Shown here: piece after piece, positions 1 to 8,876 of the stretch
Layout of the letters: each line of letters opens with the position of its first letter
How positions within the stretch are numbered: position 1 is the first letter of the stretch
Assembly: GCF_000349325.1 (NCBI RefSeq)
Contig: NC_020504.1
Span: 1,054,001 to 1,118,000, forward strand
Direction of reading: 5' to 3'
Origin: Streptomyces davaonensis JCM 4913
GTDB taxonomy: Bacteria > Actinomycetota > Actinomycetes > Streptomycetales > Streptomycetaceae
Length of the DNA stretch: 64,000 bases
The notes under the pieces: generated by a model
The model's input: only the letters and a program-made list of their open reading frames with translations
What the model was told of the DNA's origin: nothing
Databases searched by the model: none
Made by a program: the position numbers and the translations under genes

Positions 1-102
1 GGCGATCTCGGTGCGCGACAGCGGGCCGCCGACGAGCACCTCGATCGCCACGGAGCGCTCCCCCGCGCTCAGTGGAAGCCAGTCGGCGACGGCTGCGGTC
101 AT
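1..102 (-). CDS. ROK-family transcriptional regulator (5' end only)
   Basis: Only the first 34 codons lie in the window; the gene runs off the left edge. The peptide begins MTAAVADWLPLSAGERSVAI and continues VLVGGPLSRTEIA, which resembles the winged-helix N-terminus of Streptomyces ROK repressors, where 'PLSRTEIARRL' leads into the recognition helix. ROK repressors usually control sugar uptake operons. This one is divergent from a sugar ABC importer starting at 278, so it is probably that importer's local regulator. The sugar-binding ROK half is outside the window, so the family call rests on the N-terminus and context. Confidence 0.6.
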   Translation of the reverse strand, partial: MTAAVADWLPLSAGERSVAIEVLVGGPLSRTEIA

Positions 103-277
103 GAGACTCGACCCTCTCAGTTCGTTCGGTCTTTTTCTCGGCACGGAAACAACGAGGTCACTGTACGGTCGGATGCCCGGCGGGGAAAAGATGTCCGCAC
201 ACCTCTTGACGGCTCGATTCTTTCGCCTCAAAAGTAAATGCCCGAGGACGAGCCGCCGCGGACGAGGGAGTCTCCCG
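103..277. promoter_or_regulatory. Divergent promoter region between ROK regulator and sugar importer
   Basis: This 175-base stretch lies between two divergent starts. On the plus strand TTGACG at 206-211 could be a -35 element, with AAAAGT at 230-235 as a weak -10 after 18 bases. The segment around 215-240 is AT-richer than its surroundings. A ribosome binding site, GACGAGGGAG (261-270), precedes the permease ATG. I see no long clear palindrome that would mark the repressor site. Confidence 0.35.
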
Positions 278-1243
278 ATGACCATCGCCTCCAGCAGCCC
301 ACCGTCGCGTCTGCCCCTGGGCGGCGCCGAGGGGGCATGGACCAGGCCGAGGACGGGCCGGGCACAGGCCCGGGAGTCGGGCGGTGACGGCCGACTGGCC
401 GCCGTCTTCCTGGCGCCCGCCCTGCTGGGCTTCGTCCTCTTCCTGCTCTGGCCCACGCTGCGAGGCGTCTATCTCAGCTTCACCCGCTTCAACCTGCTCA
501 CCCCGGCCGAGTGGGTCGGCCTGGACAACTACGTACGCATGGTCAACGACCCCATCTTCTGGGACTCGTTGGCGGTCACCGTCGAGTACGTGGTCATCAA
601 CATCGGGGTCCAGACCGTCGCCGCGCTCGCCATCGCCGTACTGCTTCAGCGGCTGACGCAGTCGGCGGTGCTGCGCGGGATCGTACTGACGCCGTATCTG
701 ATGTCCAACGTCGTCGCCGGCATCGTCTGGCTGTGGCTGCTGGACACCCAGCTCGGCATCGGCAACGAGATCATCGCCGCGGTCGGCGCCGACCGGATCC
801 CCTTCCTCGCCGACGAGACCTGGGCCGTCCCGACGATCGCCCTGATCAATGTGTGGCGCCATGTCGGCTACACCGCACTGCTGCTGTTCGCGGGGCTCCA
901 GGCGATCCCGAACGACATGTACGAGGCGGCGAAGGTCGACGGCGCGAGCGAGTGGCGGATGTTCTGGCGGATCACCATGCCGCTGCTCCGGCCGGTCCTC
1001 GCGGTCGTCCTGATCATGACGGTGATCGGTTCCTTCCAGGTGTTCGACACGGTCGCCGTGACGACCGCGGGCGGGCCCGCCAACGCCACCAATGTCCTCC
1101 AGTACTACATCTACGGCGCCGCGTTCGGCCGTTTCCAGTTCGGCTACGCCTCCGCGATGTCCGTGGCCCTGCTCGTCGTGCTGAGCGCCATCACATTCCT
1201 CCAGTACCGGCTCACCCGGGCCGGCCAGAGCGACCTCGGCTGA
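278..1243 (+). CDS. Sugar ABC transporter permease (MalF/UgpA type)
   Basis: This 321-residue inner-membrane permease belongs to the carbohydrate-uptake (CUT1) ABC family. After a basic cytoplasmic N-terminus come hydrophobic helices beginning LAAVFLAPALLGFVLFLLWP. The EAA loop, which docks on the ATPase, is visible as YEAAKVDGASEWRMFWRITMP. I chose the ATG at 278 because GACGAGGGAG precedes it; upstream in-frame codons would run back through the divergent promoter. It leads an operon with a second permease 17 bases downstream and a binding lipoprotein. No ATPase gene is in the cluster, as is usual in Streptomyces, where a shared MsiK-type ATPase serves several importers. The transported sugar cannot be told from sequence. 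Confidence 0.9.
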   Translation: MTIASSSPPSRLPLGGAEGAWTRPRTGRAQARESGGDGRLAAVFLAPALLGFVLFLLWPTLRGVYLSFTRFNLLTPAEWVGLDNYVRMVNDPIFWDSLAVTVEYVVINIGVQTVAALAIAVLLQRLTQSAVLRGIVLTPYLMSNVVAGIVWLWLLDTQLGIGNEIIAAVGADRIPFLADETWAVPTIALINVWRHVGYTALLLFAGLQAIPNDMYEAAKVDGASEWRMFWRITMPLLRPVLAVVLIMTVIGSFQVFDTVAVTTAGGPANATNVLQYYIYGAAFGRFQFGYASAMSVALLVVLSAITFLQYRLTRAGQSDLG

Positions 1244-1260
1244 CGGAGGGAGCGACCGAC

Positions 1261-2184
1261 ATGGCTGCCGTGACGGCGACCACCACGAAGGTACGGCCCA
1301 CCGGGCGCCGCGGGCTCTCCCCGGGACGGATCGTGGCCTGGACGGCGATGGCCGCGATCGTACTGATCACCCTGCTGCCGTTCTACTGGATCCTGCGCAC
1401 CGCGCTCTCCTCCAACGCCGCGCTCGCCGCGCACCCCGGCGATCCGCTCCCCGTCGACCTGACCACCGGCGGCTTCGAACGCGCCCTCGGTCTTCAGTCG
1501 ACCGAGGAGGCCATCGCCCAGGGCGGTTCGGGCGGCGGGCTGAAGTTCTGGCGGTATCTGATCAATTCGGTCATCGTGTCCACACTGATCAGCGTGTGCC
1601 AGATCTTCTTCTCCGCGATGGCCGCCTACGCCTTCGCGCGGCTGCGCTGGCGAGGCCGGGACAAGGTGTTCGCCCTGTTCCTGGCCGGGCTGATGGTGCC
1701 GACCATCTTCACGCTGCTGCCGAACTTCGTGCTCATCAAGGAACTCGGCCTGGTCGACAACCTGTTGGGCATCGCCCTGCCGACGATGTTCATGACCCCG
1801 TTCGCCGTGTTCTTCCTGCGCCAGTTCTTCATGAACGTGCCCCGGGAGGTCGAGGAGGCGGCCCTGCTCGACGGCGCCGGGAAGATCCGGATCTTCTTCC
1901 GGGTCATGCTGCCGATGGCGTCCACCCCGATCCTCACCCTCGGCGTACTGACGTACATCACCGCCTGGAACGACTACTTCTGGCCGCTGATGGTGTCCTA
2001 CAGCGACAGTTCGCGGGTGCTCACCGTGGCACTGGCGATCTTCCGGGCGCAGACCCCGCAGTCCGGCTACGACTGGTCGGGACTGATGGCGGCCACGCTC
2101 ATCGCCGCGCTCCCGATGCTGCTGCTGTTCGGCTTCTTCGCCCGGCGCATCGTCAGCACGATCAGCTTCACCGGCGTCAAGTAA
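1261..2184 (+). CDS. Sugar ABC transporter permease (MalG type)
   Basis: This 307-residue protein is the second membrane subunit of the importer. It has the MalG-type layout: an N-terminal helix (IVAWTAMAAIVLITLLPFYW), a long periplasmic-side loop, then a core helix bundle with the EAA motif VEEAALLDGAGKIRIFFRVM. The ATG at 1261 is preceded by GGAGGGAGCGA. It follows the first permease closely and is followed after 10 bases by the binding-protein gene, so the three are almost certainly cotranscribed. The substrate is inferred only to be a carbohydrate. Confidence 0.9.
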   Translation: MAAVTATTTKVRPTGRRGLSPGRIVAWTAMAAIVLITLLPFYWILRTALSSNAALAAHPGDPLPVDLTTGGFERALGLQSTEEAIAQGGSGGGLKFWRYLINSVIVSTLISVCQIFFSAMAAYAFARLRWRGRDKVFALFLAGLMVPTIFTLLPNFVLIKELGLVDNLLGIALPTMFMTPFAVFFLRQFFMNVPREVEEAALLDGAGKIRIFFRVMLPMASTPILTLGVLTYITAWNDYFWPLMVSYSDSSRVLTVALAIFRAQTPQSGYDWSGLMAATLIAALPMLLLFGFFARRIVSTISFTGVK

Positions 2185-2194
2185 GGGGACCAGA

Positions 2195-3538
2195 ATGCGA
2201 ATTCGTACCGTCGCGGCGCTGACCGGAGCGCTGGCCCTGTCCCTGGTGTCCGGCTGCGGTCAGGGCGACACCACCGGGGCCGGCTCGAACACGGTGACGT
2301 ACTGGCTGTGGGACGCCAACCAGTTGCCCGCGTACCAGGCGTGCGCCAAGGGCTTCGAGCGGCAGAACCCGGGCCTGAAGGTGAAGATCACCCAGATGGG
2401 CTGGGCGGACTACTGGACCAAGCTCACCGCGAGCTTCATCGCGGGCACCGAGCCGGACGTGTTCACCGACCACATCCAGAAGTTCGGCCAGTTCGCCGAC
2501 CTGAAGGTGCTGGAACCGCTGGACGACCTGGGCATCGACGACTCCGCCTACCAGGAGGGCCTGGCCGCCAACTGGACCGGCCAGGACGGTCATCGCTACG
2601 GCGCCCCGAAGGACTGGGACACCGTCGCCCTGTTCTACAACCAGAAGATGGTCAAGGAGGCGGGCCTCACAGCCGAGGAGCTCAACACCCTGTCCTGGAA
2701 CCCCGAGGACGGCGGCAGCTTCGAGAAGGCCGTCGCCCGTCTCACCGTCGACAACAACGGCAAACGCGGCGACGAGCCGGGCTTCGACAGGAACGACGTC
2801 AAGGTGTACGGCCTGGCCACCGGCGGCGCCGGCGACAGCGACGGACAGACCACCTGGAGCCCGTTCGCCGCATCCGCGGGCTGGCACTACACGGACAAGG
2901 CGCGCTGGGGCACCGAGTACCAGTACGGCGACGAGACCTTCCAGTCGGTGATCGACTGGTACTTCGGCCTGGCGGACAAGGGCTATCTCGCGCCGTTCAC
3001 CGACTACACCGACGGCGCCAACCCGGCCAACGCCCAGCTCGCCTCCGGCAAGGCGGCGGCCTCCTTCGACGGCGCCTGGATGATCTCCACCTACTTCAGC
3101 ACCAAGGGCCTCGACGTCGGCACCGCCGTCACCCCCACCGGCCCGACCGGCAAACGCGCCACGATGATGAACGGCCTCGCCGACTCCATCACCAAGAACG
3201 CCGACAACAAGGCGGGCGCGAAGAAGTGGGTCACCTACCTGGCCTCCGACGAGTGCCAGAAGACCGTGGGCGGTTACGGCATCGTCTTCCCCGCCACCCC
3301 GGACGGCACCGAGGCCGCGGTGGCCGCCTACGAGAAGAAGGGCATCGACGTGTCCGCGTTCACCGAACCGGTCACCGACAGCGAGCACGCCACGACCTTC
3401 TCCTTCCCGATCACCGACTACGCGGCGGACGTGTACGCCCTGATGCGCCCGGCGATGCAGGACGTGTTCGCCAACGGCGCCCCGGCGAGCGGGCTGACCA
3501 AGACCAATGACCAGATCAACTTCATCCTCGGCCAGTGA
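2195..3538 (+). CDS. Extracellular sugar-binding lipoprotein of ABC importer
   Basis: This is a 447-residue solute-binding protein. Its signal peptide ends in a lipobox, LVSGC, around residue 20, so it should be lipid-anchored on the outer face of the membrane. The mature part has the family-1 extracellular solute-binding pattern: an early TYWLWDANQLPAYQACAKGF segment, aromatic residues typical of sugar stacking, and a glycine-rich central hinge. The ribosome binding site AAGGGGACC precedes the ATG. It delivers a sugar or oligosaccharide to the two permeases encoded just upstream. The large size suits an oligosaccharide, but that is inference. Confidence 0.92.
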   Translation: MRIRTVAALTGALALSLVSGCGQGDTTGAGSNTVTYWLWDANQLPAYQACAKGFERQNPGLKVKITQMGWADYWTKLTASFIAGTEPDVFTDHIQKFGQFADLKVLEPLDDLGIDDSAYQEGLAANWTGQDGHRYGAPKDWDTVALFYNQKMVKEAGLTAEELNTLSWNPEDGGSFEKAVARLTVDNNGKRGDEPGFDRNDVKVYGLATGGAGDSDGQTTWSPFAASAGWHYTDKARWGTEYQYGDETFQSVIDWYFGLADKGYLAPFTDYTDGANPANAQLASGKAAASFDGAWMISTYFSTKGLDVGTAVTPTGPTGKRATMMNGLADSITKNADNKAGAKKWVTYLASDECQKTVGGYGIVFPATPDGTEAAVAAYEKKGIDVSAFTEPVTDSEHATTFSFPITDYAADVYALMRPAMQDVFANGAPASGLTKTNDQINFILGQ

Positions 3539-3552
3539 AAGGCACACACTCC

Positions 3553-4755
3553 ATGACGTTCTCCCTCGGCATCGTCGGCGCCGGGCAGTTCTCCGGCAGC
3601 TTCGCCAAGCTGTTCCTGGCGCACCCCGGCGTCAGCGACGTCCACGTCACCGACCTGCTGCCGGAGCGTGCGGAGCAACTGGCGGCCGCGGAAGGGCTGT
3701 CGGGCACGTTCCCCTCGTACGAGGCGATGCTGGAGTCGAAGGCCGTCGACGCGGTCGCGATCTTCACCCAGCGCTGGACGCACGGCCCGCTGGTGCTCCA
3801 GGGGCTCCACGCGGGCAAGCATGTCTATTCGGCCGTCCCCATGGCCATCACGACCGAAGAGATCGCGGCGATCATCGAAGCGGTCAAAACGACCGGACTG
3901 ACCTACATGATGGGCGAGACCAGCCAGTACAACCCGGCAACGGTCCACGCCCGCAACCAGATCGCCGAGGGCGCCTTCGGGCGGATCTTCTACGCCGAGG
4001 GCGATTACGTCCACGACATGGATCTCGGGTTCTACGAGGCGTACCAGTACAGCGGCGGCGAGAACTGGAAGGCCACCGCCTCCTATCCCCCGCTGCTGTA
4101 CCCCACGCACGCGGTGGGCGGAGTGCTCGGCGCCTGGCAGACGCACGCGGTGAGCGTGTCGGCGATCGGGGTGGTGGACGAACGCGGCGACGGCGTTTTC
4201 GACCGGTCGGTCAGCCAGTTCGACAACGACGTCTCCAACGCGACCGCGCTGTTCGAGGTCGCGGGCGGCGGCTCGTTCCGTACGAACGAGTTCCGGCGGG
4301 TCGGCTACCCCTCGCACATCCGGGAGTCCCGTTTCCGCTTCTTCGGGACGGAGGCGAGCATGGAGCAGCTCGCCACGGTCGCGTTCTGGCAGGACAAGAA
4401 CGGGGTGAAGGACATCAGCGAACTGCTGGAGCCCAAGCCCACGTTGTCCCCCGACGACCCGTCACTCCAGCACATCGCGCCCGACCTGCGGGCCGCCTTC
4501 ACCTCGGGTTCGGCACCGGTGCACGAGCGCGCCCGGCTGCCCCGGGTGTTCGACAACCTCCCCAACGGCCATGAAGGCAGCCACCACTTCCTGGTGGACG
4601 ACTTCGTGACCGCGGTCAACACCCGCACCCTGCCGTCCGTCAACGCCTGGGTGGCGGCCCGCTACACCCTGCCGGGCATCATCGCGCACGAGTCGGCGCG
4701 GCAGGGCGGAGCGAGGCTGGAGATCCCGGACTTCGGAGACGCGCCGCAGGCGTGA
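3553..4755 (+). CDS. Gfo/Idh/MocA family oxidoreductase
   Basis: This 400-residue NAD(P)-dependent sugar oxidoreductase starts with a Rossmann motif, LGIVGAGQFSGSFAK. The family signature region, LHAGKHVYSAVPMA, lies near residue 95, where these enzymes usually show an EKP-like motif; here it reads YSAVP, a notable deviation. The ATG at 3553 is preferred because GAAAGG sits 10 bases upstream. A GTG at 3535 overlaps the preceding stop but has no ribosome binding site. It is the last gene of the sugar import operon, so it probably oxidises or isomerises the imported sugar. The exact reaction is unknown. Confidence 0.85.
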   Translation: MTFSLGIVGAGQFSGSFAKLFLAHPGVSDVHVTDLLPERAEQLAAAEGLSGTFPSYEAMLESKAVDAVAIFTQRWTHGPLVLQGLHAGKHVYSAVPMAITTEEIAAIIEAVKTTGLTYMMGETSQYNPATVHARNQIAEGAFGRIFYAEGDYVHDMDLGFYEAYQYSGGENWKATASYPPLLYPTHAVGGVLGAWQTHAVSVSAIGVVDERGDGVFDRSVSQFDNDVSNATALFEVAGGGSFRTNEFRRVGYPSHIRESRFRFFGTEASMEQLATVAFWQDKNGVKDISELLEPKPTLSPDDPSLQHIAPDLRAAFTSGSAPVHERARLPRVFDNLPNGHEGSHHFLVDDFVTAVNTRTLPSVNAWVAARYTLPGIIAHESARQGGARLEIPDFGDAPQA

Positions 4756-4758
4756 CGT

Positions 4759-4777
4759 CCGGGCTCCGCGAGCCGGG
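4759..4777. terminator. Short hairpin between convergent genes
   Basis: GGCTC (4762-4766) and GAGCC (4770-4774) form a stem around a 3-base loop, extended by two more pairs after one mismatch. It lies between the convergent stops of the oxidoreductase and the L,D-transpeptidase. There is no T-run, as is common in high-GC genomes. It could act as a bidirectional terminator. Confidence 0.35.
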
Positions 4778-4790
4778 TGCCTGGGTCGGC

Positions 4791-5486
4791 TCAGGTGCCC
4801 GGCTTGCGTCCGTACACGAAGACGTCGTCGCCCTTCTTCAGCAGTGACCAGTACTTCTTGGCGGTGGTCTTGGTCATGTTGACGCAGCCGTGGGAGCCGG
4901 GCGGGTTCCACATGCTGACGCCGACCGAGTGGAAGGCCTGGCCGCCGTCGAAGAACTGGGCGTAGGGCATCGGCACGTCGTAGATCGAGGAGACGTGGTC
5001 GATGTTGCGCCAGTAGATCTTCTTCAGGCCGGTGCGGGTCTCGTAGCCGTTGCGTCCGGTGCGCACCGGGACCGGGCCGTAGACGAGCCTCTCGCCGTCC
5101 TGGATCCAGCTCAGCTGAAGGGTCAGGTTCACACAGGCGATCCGGCCCTTGTTGACCGGGCACTTGCCGTCCTTGTTGGGCGTGTTGCCGACGGCCTTCT
5201 GCTTGTTCATGAGGTCCATCACGCCCCAGGTCACGGGACCGGCGTAACCCGCGTTCGGGCTGATCCCGTGCTTGGTCTGGAACGCCTGGATGGCCTTGCA
5301 GTCGGAGGCGGACTGCCTGCCGTCGACCGGCAGGCCGAGGAACTTCTCCACCTTCTTCTGATACGGCCCGGTCTGCGAGGTGCAGCTCGCGGCCTGCGCC
5401 GGCGCGGCCCCGAGCGCGACGACGAGCGGTGCCGTCAGCGCGGTGATCCCGAGGATGACGGCCCCTCGTCTGCGTATGTCCCCCAT
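4791..5486 (-). CDS. Secreted L,D-transpeptidase (YkuD domain)
   Basis: This is a 231-residue exported cell-wall enzyme. A Sec signal peptide ends near APAQA (about residue 32). It is followed by a peptidoglycan-binding-like segment (KKVEKFLGLPVDGRQSASDC to GPVTWGVMD, about 43-92) and a C-terminal YkuD catalytic domain with the active-site motif HSVGVSMWNPPGSHGCVNM; the cysteine in SHGC is the expected nucleophile. These enzymes make 3-3 cross-links or attach proteins to peptidoglycan. A ribosome binding site, GGAAGGGAACG, precedes the ATG. It stands alone, convergent with the sugar operon. Confidence 0.92.
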   Translation of the reverse strand: MGDIRRRGAVILGITALTAPLVVALGAAPAQAASCTSQTGPYQKKVEKFLGLPVDGRQSASDCKAIQAFQTKHGISPNAGYAGPVTWGVMDLMNKQKAVGNTPNKDGKCPVNKGRIACVNLTLQLSWIQDGERLVYGPVPVRTGRNGYETRTGLKKIYWRNIDHVSSIYDVPMPYAQFFDGGQAFHSVGVSMWNPPGSHGCVNMTKTTAKKYWSLLKKGDDVFVYGRKPGT

Positions 5487-5594
5487 GATCGGCGTTCCCT
5501 TCCACCGGTACGACGCGATGTCCCGCGTTTCTCTGCCAGCTAGACCGGCGCGCGGGGGTGGAAGTTGTAGGGCGGATCCGGCTGTGACGAAACG

Positions 5595-5624
5595 GTGAAC
5601 TTCGTGGCTGGATCAGGGGATAAT
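5595..5624 (+). promoter_or_regulatory. Candidate leaderless promoter of the CHAT gene
   Basis: GTGAAC (5595-5600) resembles a -35 box and GATAAT (5619-5624) is a good -10, 18 bases apart. Only six bases separate the -10 from the ATG at 5631, so transcription would begin at or next to the start codon, giving a leaderless mRNA. This argues that the in-frame GTG at 5595 is promoter sequence and not a start codon. Confidence 0.5.
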
Positions 5625-5630
5625 CCCGGC

Positions 5631-8600
5631 ATGTCGCCGCATGGCCCTCGGGGGAACGGACGCCGCATCGACATCGGGCCGCCGTTTGATGGTCTCTATC
5701 TCTTGGCTCGTCAGGTCGCGAACCGCAGCCTGTCGGAGCAGGAGGCTCTCAGGAGGGCGCGGGAAGGGGCCCGCGTCGCGATCACGCCGGGTGCGCTGGA
5801 CGACTGTTTCCTGGGGGCGCTCCAGCTTCTCCCCAGGAACCCGGAGATCGCCTACCACTGGTGGCAGTTGATTCTCGCCCTGGTCGAGTCCCGGTACGGG
5901 CCAGGCCGCCGTTCCGCTTGGTGGCCCGCGGCCGACAGGTTCGTGGAGATCACCCGCCTGACCCTCCTGGACCGGCCCTGGGGCGGCAGGCTCCGCGCGG
6001 CGCTGCGCACGGCCGACCTCCAGACGGAACTGCTCGAACGCGCACTGGCCGAGCAGAGCCGACCGGACCGCGCGATGCCGGCCCGCCGAAGTGTGGCAAC
6101 CGCGGCGGAGCGGGAGGAGCTCACCGAGTCCCGGGTCGCCGCGGCGTGGCTGCTGGCCGGGCCCTACTGCGGCAAACTCGACCCCGAGGACATCGCGGGC
6201 TCGTTCGTGCGGTGGTCCGATCCGTACAGCTTGAACGTCAAGAAGGTGCTGGCCGTCAGCTTCGCGGACTCGGCGAAGGCTGCGGACGCGGACTACGGAC
6301 GTTGGAGCCTCGACCCCGATCAGGCCATGCCCGAGCCGGGGTCCGCGCTCACGGACGCGCTGGCCCGGCTGGACGCGGCCCTGCGCGAGGCGCCCCCGTC
6401 CCTGCGCGGGTTCTGCCACCTCAAGCGCGCTCAGATCCTGCCCTTCCTGGCGCGCCTGGATCCCGGGCGGGAGGAGGAGTACTGGACGGCCGCGCGCGAC
6501 GCGGTCGAGCACATAGGGCTCACCACGAACCGACCCACTTCGGTCGGCGAGTACTACGAGACCGTCGCACCCGTCGTCCGCAGGTACGGAGCGTCCGCGC
6601 CGACGCGGCTGAAGTCGCTGCTGACGATGTCGTTGCCGCAGCTGCGGCGGCGCGTGCCCGGTCCGGAACTCCTTCGGACGCTGGCGGACGTGTCCGTGTT
6701 CGTCGAGGACCGCCGCGATCTGCGGGAGATCTGGGAGGCGGTCCACGCCCTTCTGGCGGAGCACGAGGTGCTGCCCGTCGCTCCGTGGGTATGGCGCGAC
6801 CTCGCCCATCGCTTCCCCGGCAACCGGCTGCGGTGCCCGTCCCGCCCTGCCGGTTTCGACCAGCTCAGGTCGATGGCGGAGGCACTGTGCCGCCGGGCTC
6901 CGTCCGGCGAGCGCGCCGCCACACTGGCGCATGCCGTGCTGCACGCCCCGGACGAGGACCTCGGGGAGGCGGTGGAGGTCCTCGACGGGATCGCCGAGGT
7001 GGACCGCGGGTTCCGGAGAACCCACGCCTGGCTGCTCGACTCCGTGGCGGCGGGCCTGCGTCAGCGGTACGCGGCGTGGCTGCGGGATCAGGGGAGGCAC
7101 CGGGAGGCGCTCCTCGCCGGTACGCTCGCCGCCCCCGATCTGGTCCGGCTGGCGATGCGCCACAGGTCGCCCGGTCTCGTGACCGGCCTCGTCAACGACG
7201 CCCTGGAGTCGGCCGAGCACACGGCCCACGAGCGCTCGGACCACGACGCGTTGTTGCTGCTGATGTCCGTCGAACCGGTCGTGGCCGGGCTGGTCGGCGC
7301 CGAGGACGAACGGAGCAGCTTCGTCCGCGAGTTGGGCCAGGAGGTCGTACGGCTCGTCCTGCTCGCGGAGTCGGCCTCGCTGTCCGCCGCGCACCAAGTG
7401 CTGTTCAAGGCCTACGCGTTCCGGCTGCTGATGCAGGCGCCGGGCCCACGGCCCGCGACACAGCGGGTGCGGGAGCTCAACCTGAGGATCGCGGAGCGGG
7501 AGAGCGACGAAGGACCCTATGTGCCGGACCGGCTGGGGCCCACGGGGGATTCGGGCACCGAACCCGACGGCCTGTCCGGTCTGTTCTTCCTCACTTCCAT
7601 GGAGAGCGCCCCGGATGCGGGCGCGGAGGCGAACTGCGGACATCTGCGCAGGGTCGCCGACGTGTTGCTGAGCGCGGACATGATCCACGGCCCACATGCC
7701 CCTAAGTACCAGGAGATGTATCGGCCCGATCTGCTGGAGATCGGCGAGCTATCGCGGGAGGGCTTGGGTGCGGAGACGGTCTTCATCTCGCTGTTCCTTG
7801 CAGACCGCGTCCAGAACCACGCCGGTGCGTACAGCTCCCGGACGGCTCTGGTGACGGCCGCCGTGTCGGGTCAGGATCTGGCGTTGGGCGCGGAGCTGCT
7901 GAACGTCGCCGGCGGTCTGATCAGGACCCACGACCCGGAGGAGAACATCAGTCACGCATGGACCTGGCCGGCATTCGACGTCGCGGAGTTGCGCGAGGAG
8001 ATCAACGCGGACCCCGGCGGAAAGCCGGTGACCCGGCACGGGGCGACGCTGCTGGAACAGCAGTTCAGGCTCAGCGGCGCAAGCGCCGATCTGCTCCGGC
8101 AATGGCGCGCCGAGGGCCGCACCCACCTCTGCTTCTGGCCGCACGGCCCCCTGCACTACCTGCCCTTCCACCTGCTCCACGCGGACGGCCGCCCCCTGGC
8201 CGACGACTGGACCGTCACCACGGTCGCGACCAGCGCCCAGTGCCTGCCCCGGCCCTCCGGCACCGCATCGCGCGGGCGCCGCCTCCTCATCGCCGGTTCC
8301 GCCGCCGGAGGCACCCGGTACGGGCTGCGGGAACAGCCAGAGATCGCAGCGCATGTACAGAAGCTGACCGCACAGGTCCGTGGCGCGCGAGCGCTGCGCT
8401 CGGGAGCGACCACACCGACCGCCCTCATGGCAGCCATGACCGGAGTGGACTTCGTGCACATCGCCGCCCACGGCTCCCAGGACGCCGAGGCGCCCTGGTA
8501 CCAGTGCCTCTACCTCGACGCCGACGACTCCGGGGAGGGACGGCTGTTCGCTCACCAGGTCCTCGGTCTGGATCTGCGCGGCGTGGATCTGGTGACGCTG

Positions 8601-8876
8601 AGCGCCTGCGAGTCGGCGCTGGGCCGCTACGACCTCAACGACAACCTGCGCGGACTGCCCGCCGCGTTCATGCTGGCGGGCGCGTCCACGGTGATCGGCG
8701 TGCTGTGGCCGGTGACCGCACCGGTCGCCACCCTGTTCTACGAGGACCTGTACCGGTGCCTGCTGGCCGAGGCCACGAAGCGCGACGCCTTCCGGCACGC
8801 CCAGCAGACCACTCGCGCCGCCTTCCCCGCCTACCGGGACTGGGGCGCGTTCACACTGATCGGCGACTGGCGGTGA
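5631..8876 (+). CDS. CHAT-domain protein (putative caspase-like protease)
   Basis: This is a 1081-residue protein. The C-terminal 300 residues are a CHAT domain: VDFVHIAAHGSQ carries the predicted catalytic histidine (H947) and TLSACESALGRYD the catalytic cysteine (C993), followed by the family's GLPAAFMLAGASTVIGVLWP and DWGAFTLIGDW segments. The N-terminal 750 residues are mainly alpha-helical and read like degenerate helical repeats, possibly TPR-like, which in this family sense a partner or trigger. CHAT proteases include separase relatives and the gasdermin- or Csx30-cleaving proteases of prokaryotic defence systems. No gasdermin-like partner is recognisable nearby. The only close neighbour is the unrecognised convergent gene at 8877-9527. 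Its substrate is unknown. Confidence 0.85.
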   Translation: MSPHGPRGNGRRIDIGPPFDGLYLLARQVANRSLSEQEALRRAREGARVAITPGALDDCFLGALQLLPRNPEIAYHWWQLILALVESRYGPGRRSAWWPAADRFVEITRLTLLDRPWGGRLRAALRTADLQTELLERALAEQSRPDRAMPARRSVATAAEREELTESRVAAAWLLAGPYCGKLDPEDIAGSFVRWSDPYSLNVKKVLAVSFADSAKAADADYGRWSLDPDQAMPEPGSALTDALARLDAALREAPPSLRGFCHLKRAQILPFLARLDPGREEEYWTAARDAVEHIGLTTNRPTSVGEYYETVAPVVRRYGASAPTRLKSLLTMSLPQLRRRVPGPELLRTLADVSVFVEDRRDLREIWEAVHALLAEHEVLPVAPWVWRDLAHRFPGNRLRCPSRPAGFDQLRSMAEALCRRAPSGERAATLAHAVLHAPDEDLGEAVEVLDGIAEVDRGFRRTHAWLLDSVAAGLRQRYAAWLRDQGRHREALLAGTLAAPDLVRLAMRHRSPGLVTGLVNDALESAEHTAHERSDHDALLLLMSVEPVVAGLVGAEDERSSFVRELGQEVVRLVLLAESASLSAAHQVLFKAYAFRLLMQAPGPRPATQRVRELNLRIAERESDEGPYVPDRLGPTGDSGTEPDGLSGLFFLTSMESAPDAGAEANCGHLRRVADVLLSADMIHGPHAPKYQEMYRPDLLEIGELSREGLGAETVFISLFLADRVQNHAGAYSSRTALVTAAVSGQDLALGAELLNVAGGLIRTHDPEENISHAWTWPAFDVAELREEINADPGGKPVTRHGATLLEQQFRLSGASADLLRQWRAEGRTHLCFWPHGPLHYLPFHLLHADGRPLADDWTVTTVATSAQCLPRPSGTASRGRRLLIAGSAAGGTRYGLREQPEIAAHVQKLTAQVRGARALRSGATTPTALMAAMTGVDFVHIAAHGSQDAEAPWYQCLYLDADDSGEGRLFAHQVLGLDLRGVDLVTLSACESALGRYDLNDNLRGLPAAFMLAGASTVIGVLWPVTAPVATLFYEDLYRCLLAEATKRDAFRHAQQTTRAAFPAYRDWGAFTLIGDWR

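Noticed and set aside
5595..5630. GTG 5595 as the CHAT start
   Set aside because: It coincides with a probable -35 box; GATAAT six bases before ATG 5631 fits a leaderless start there.
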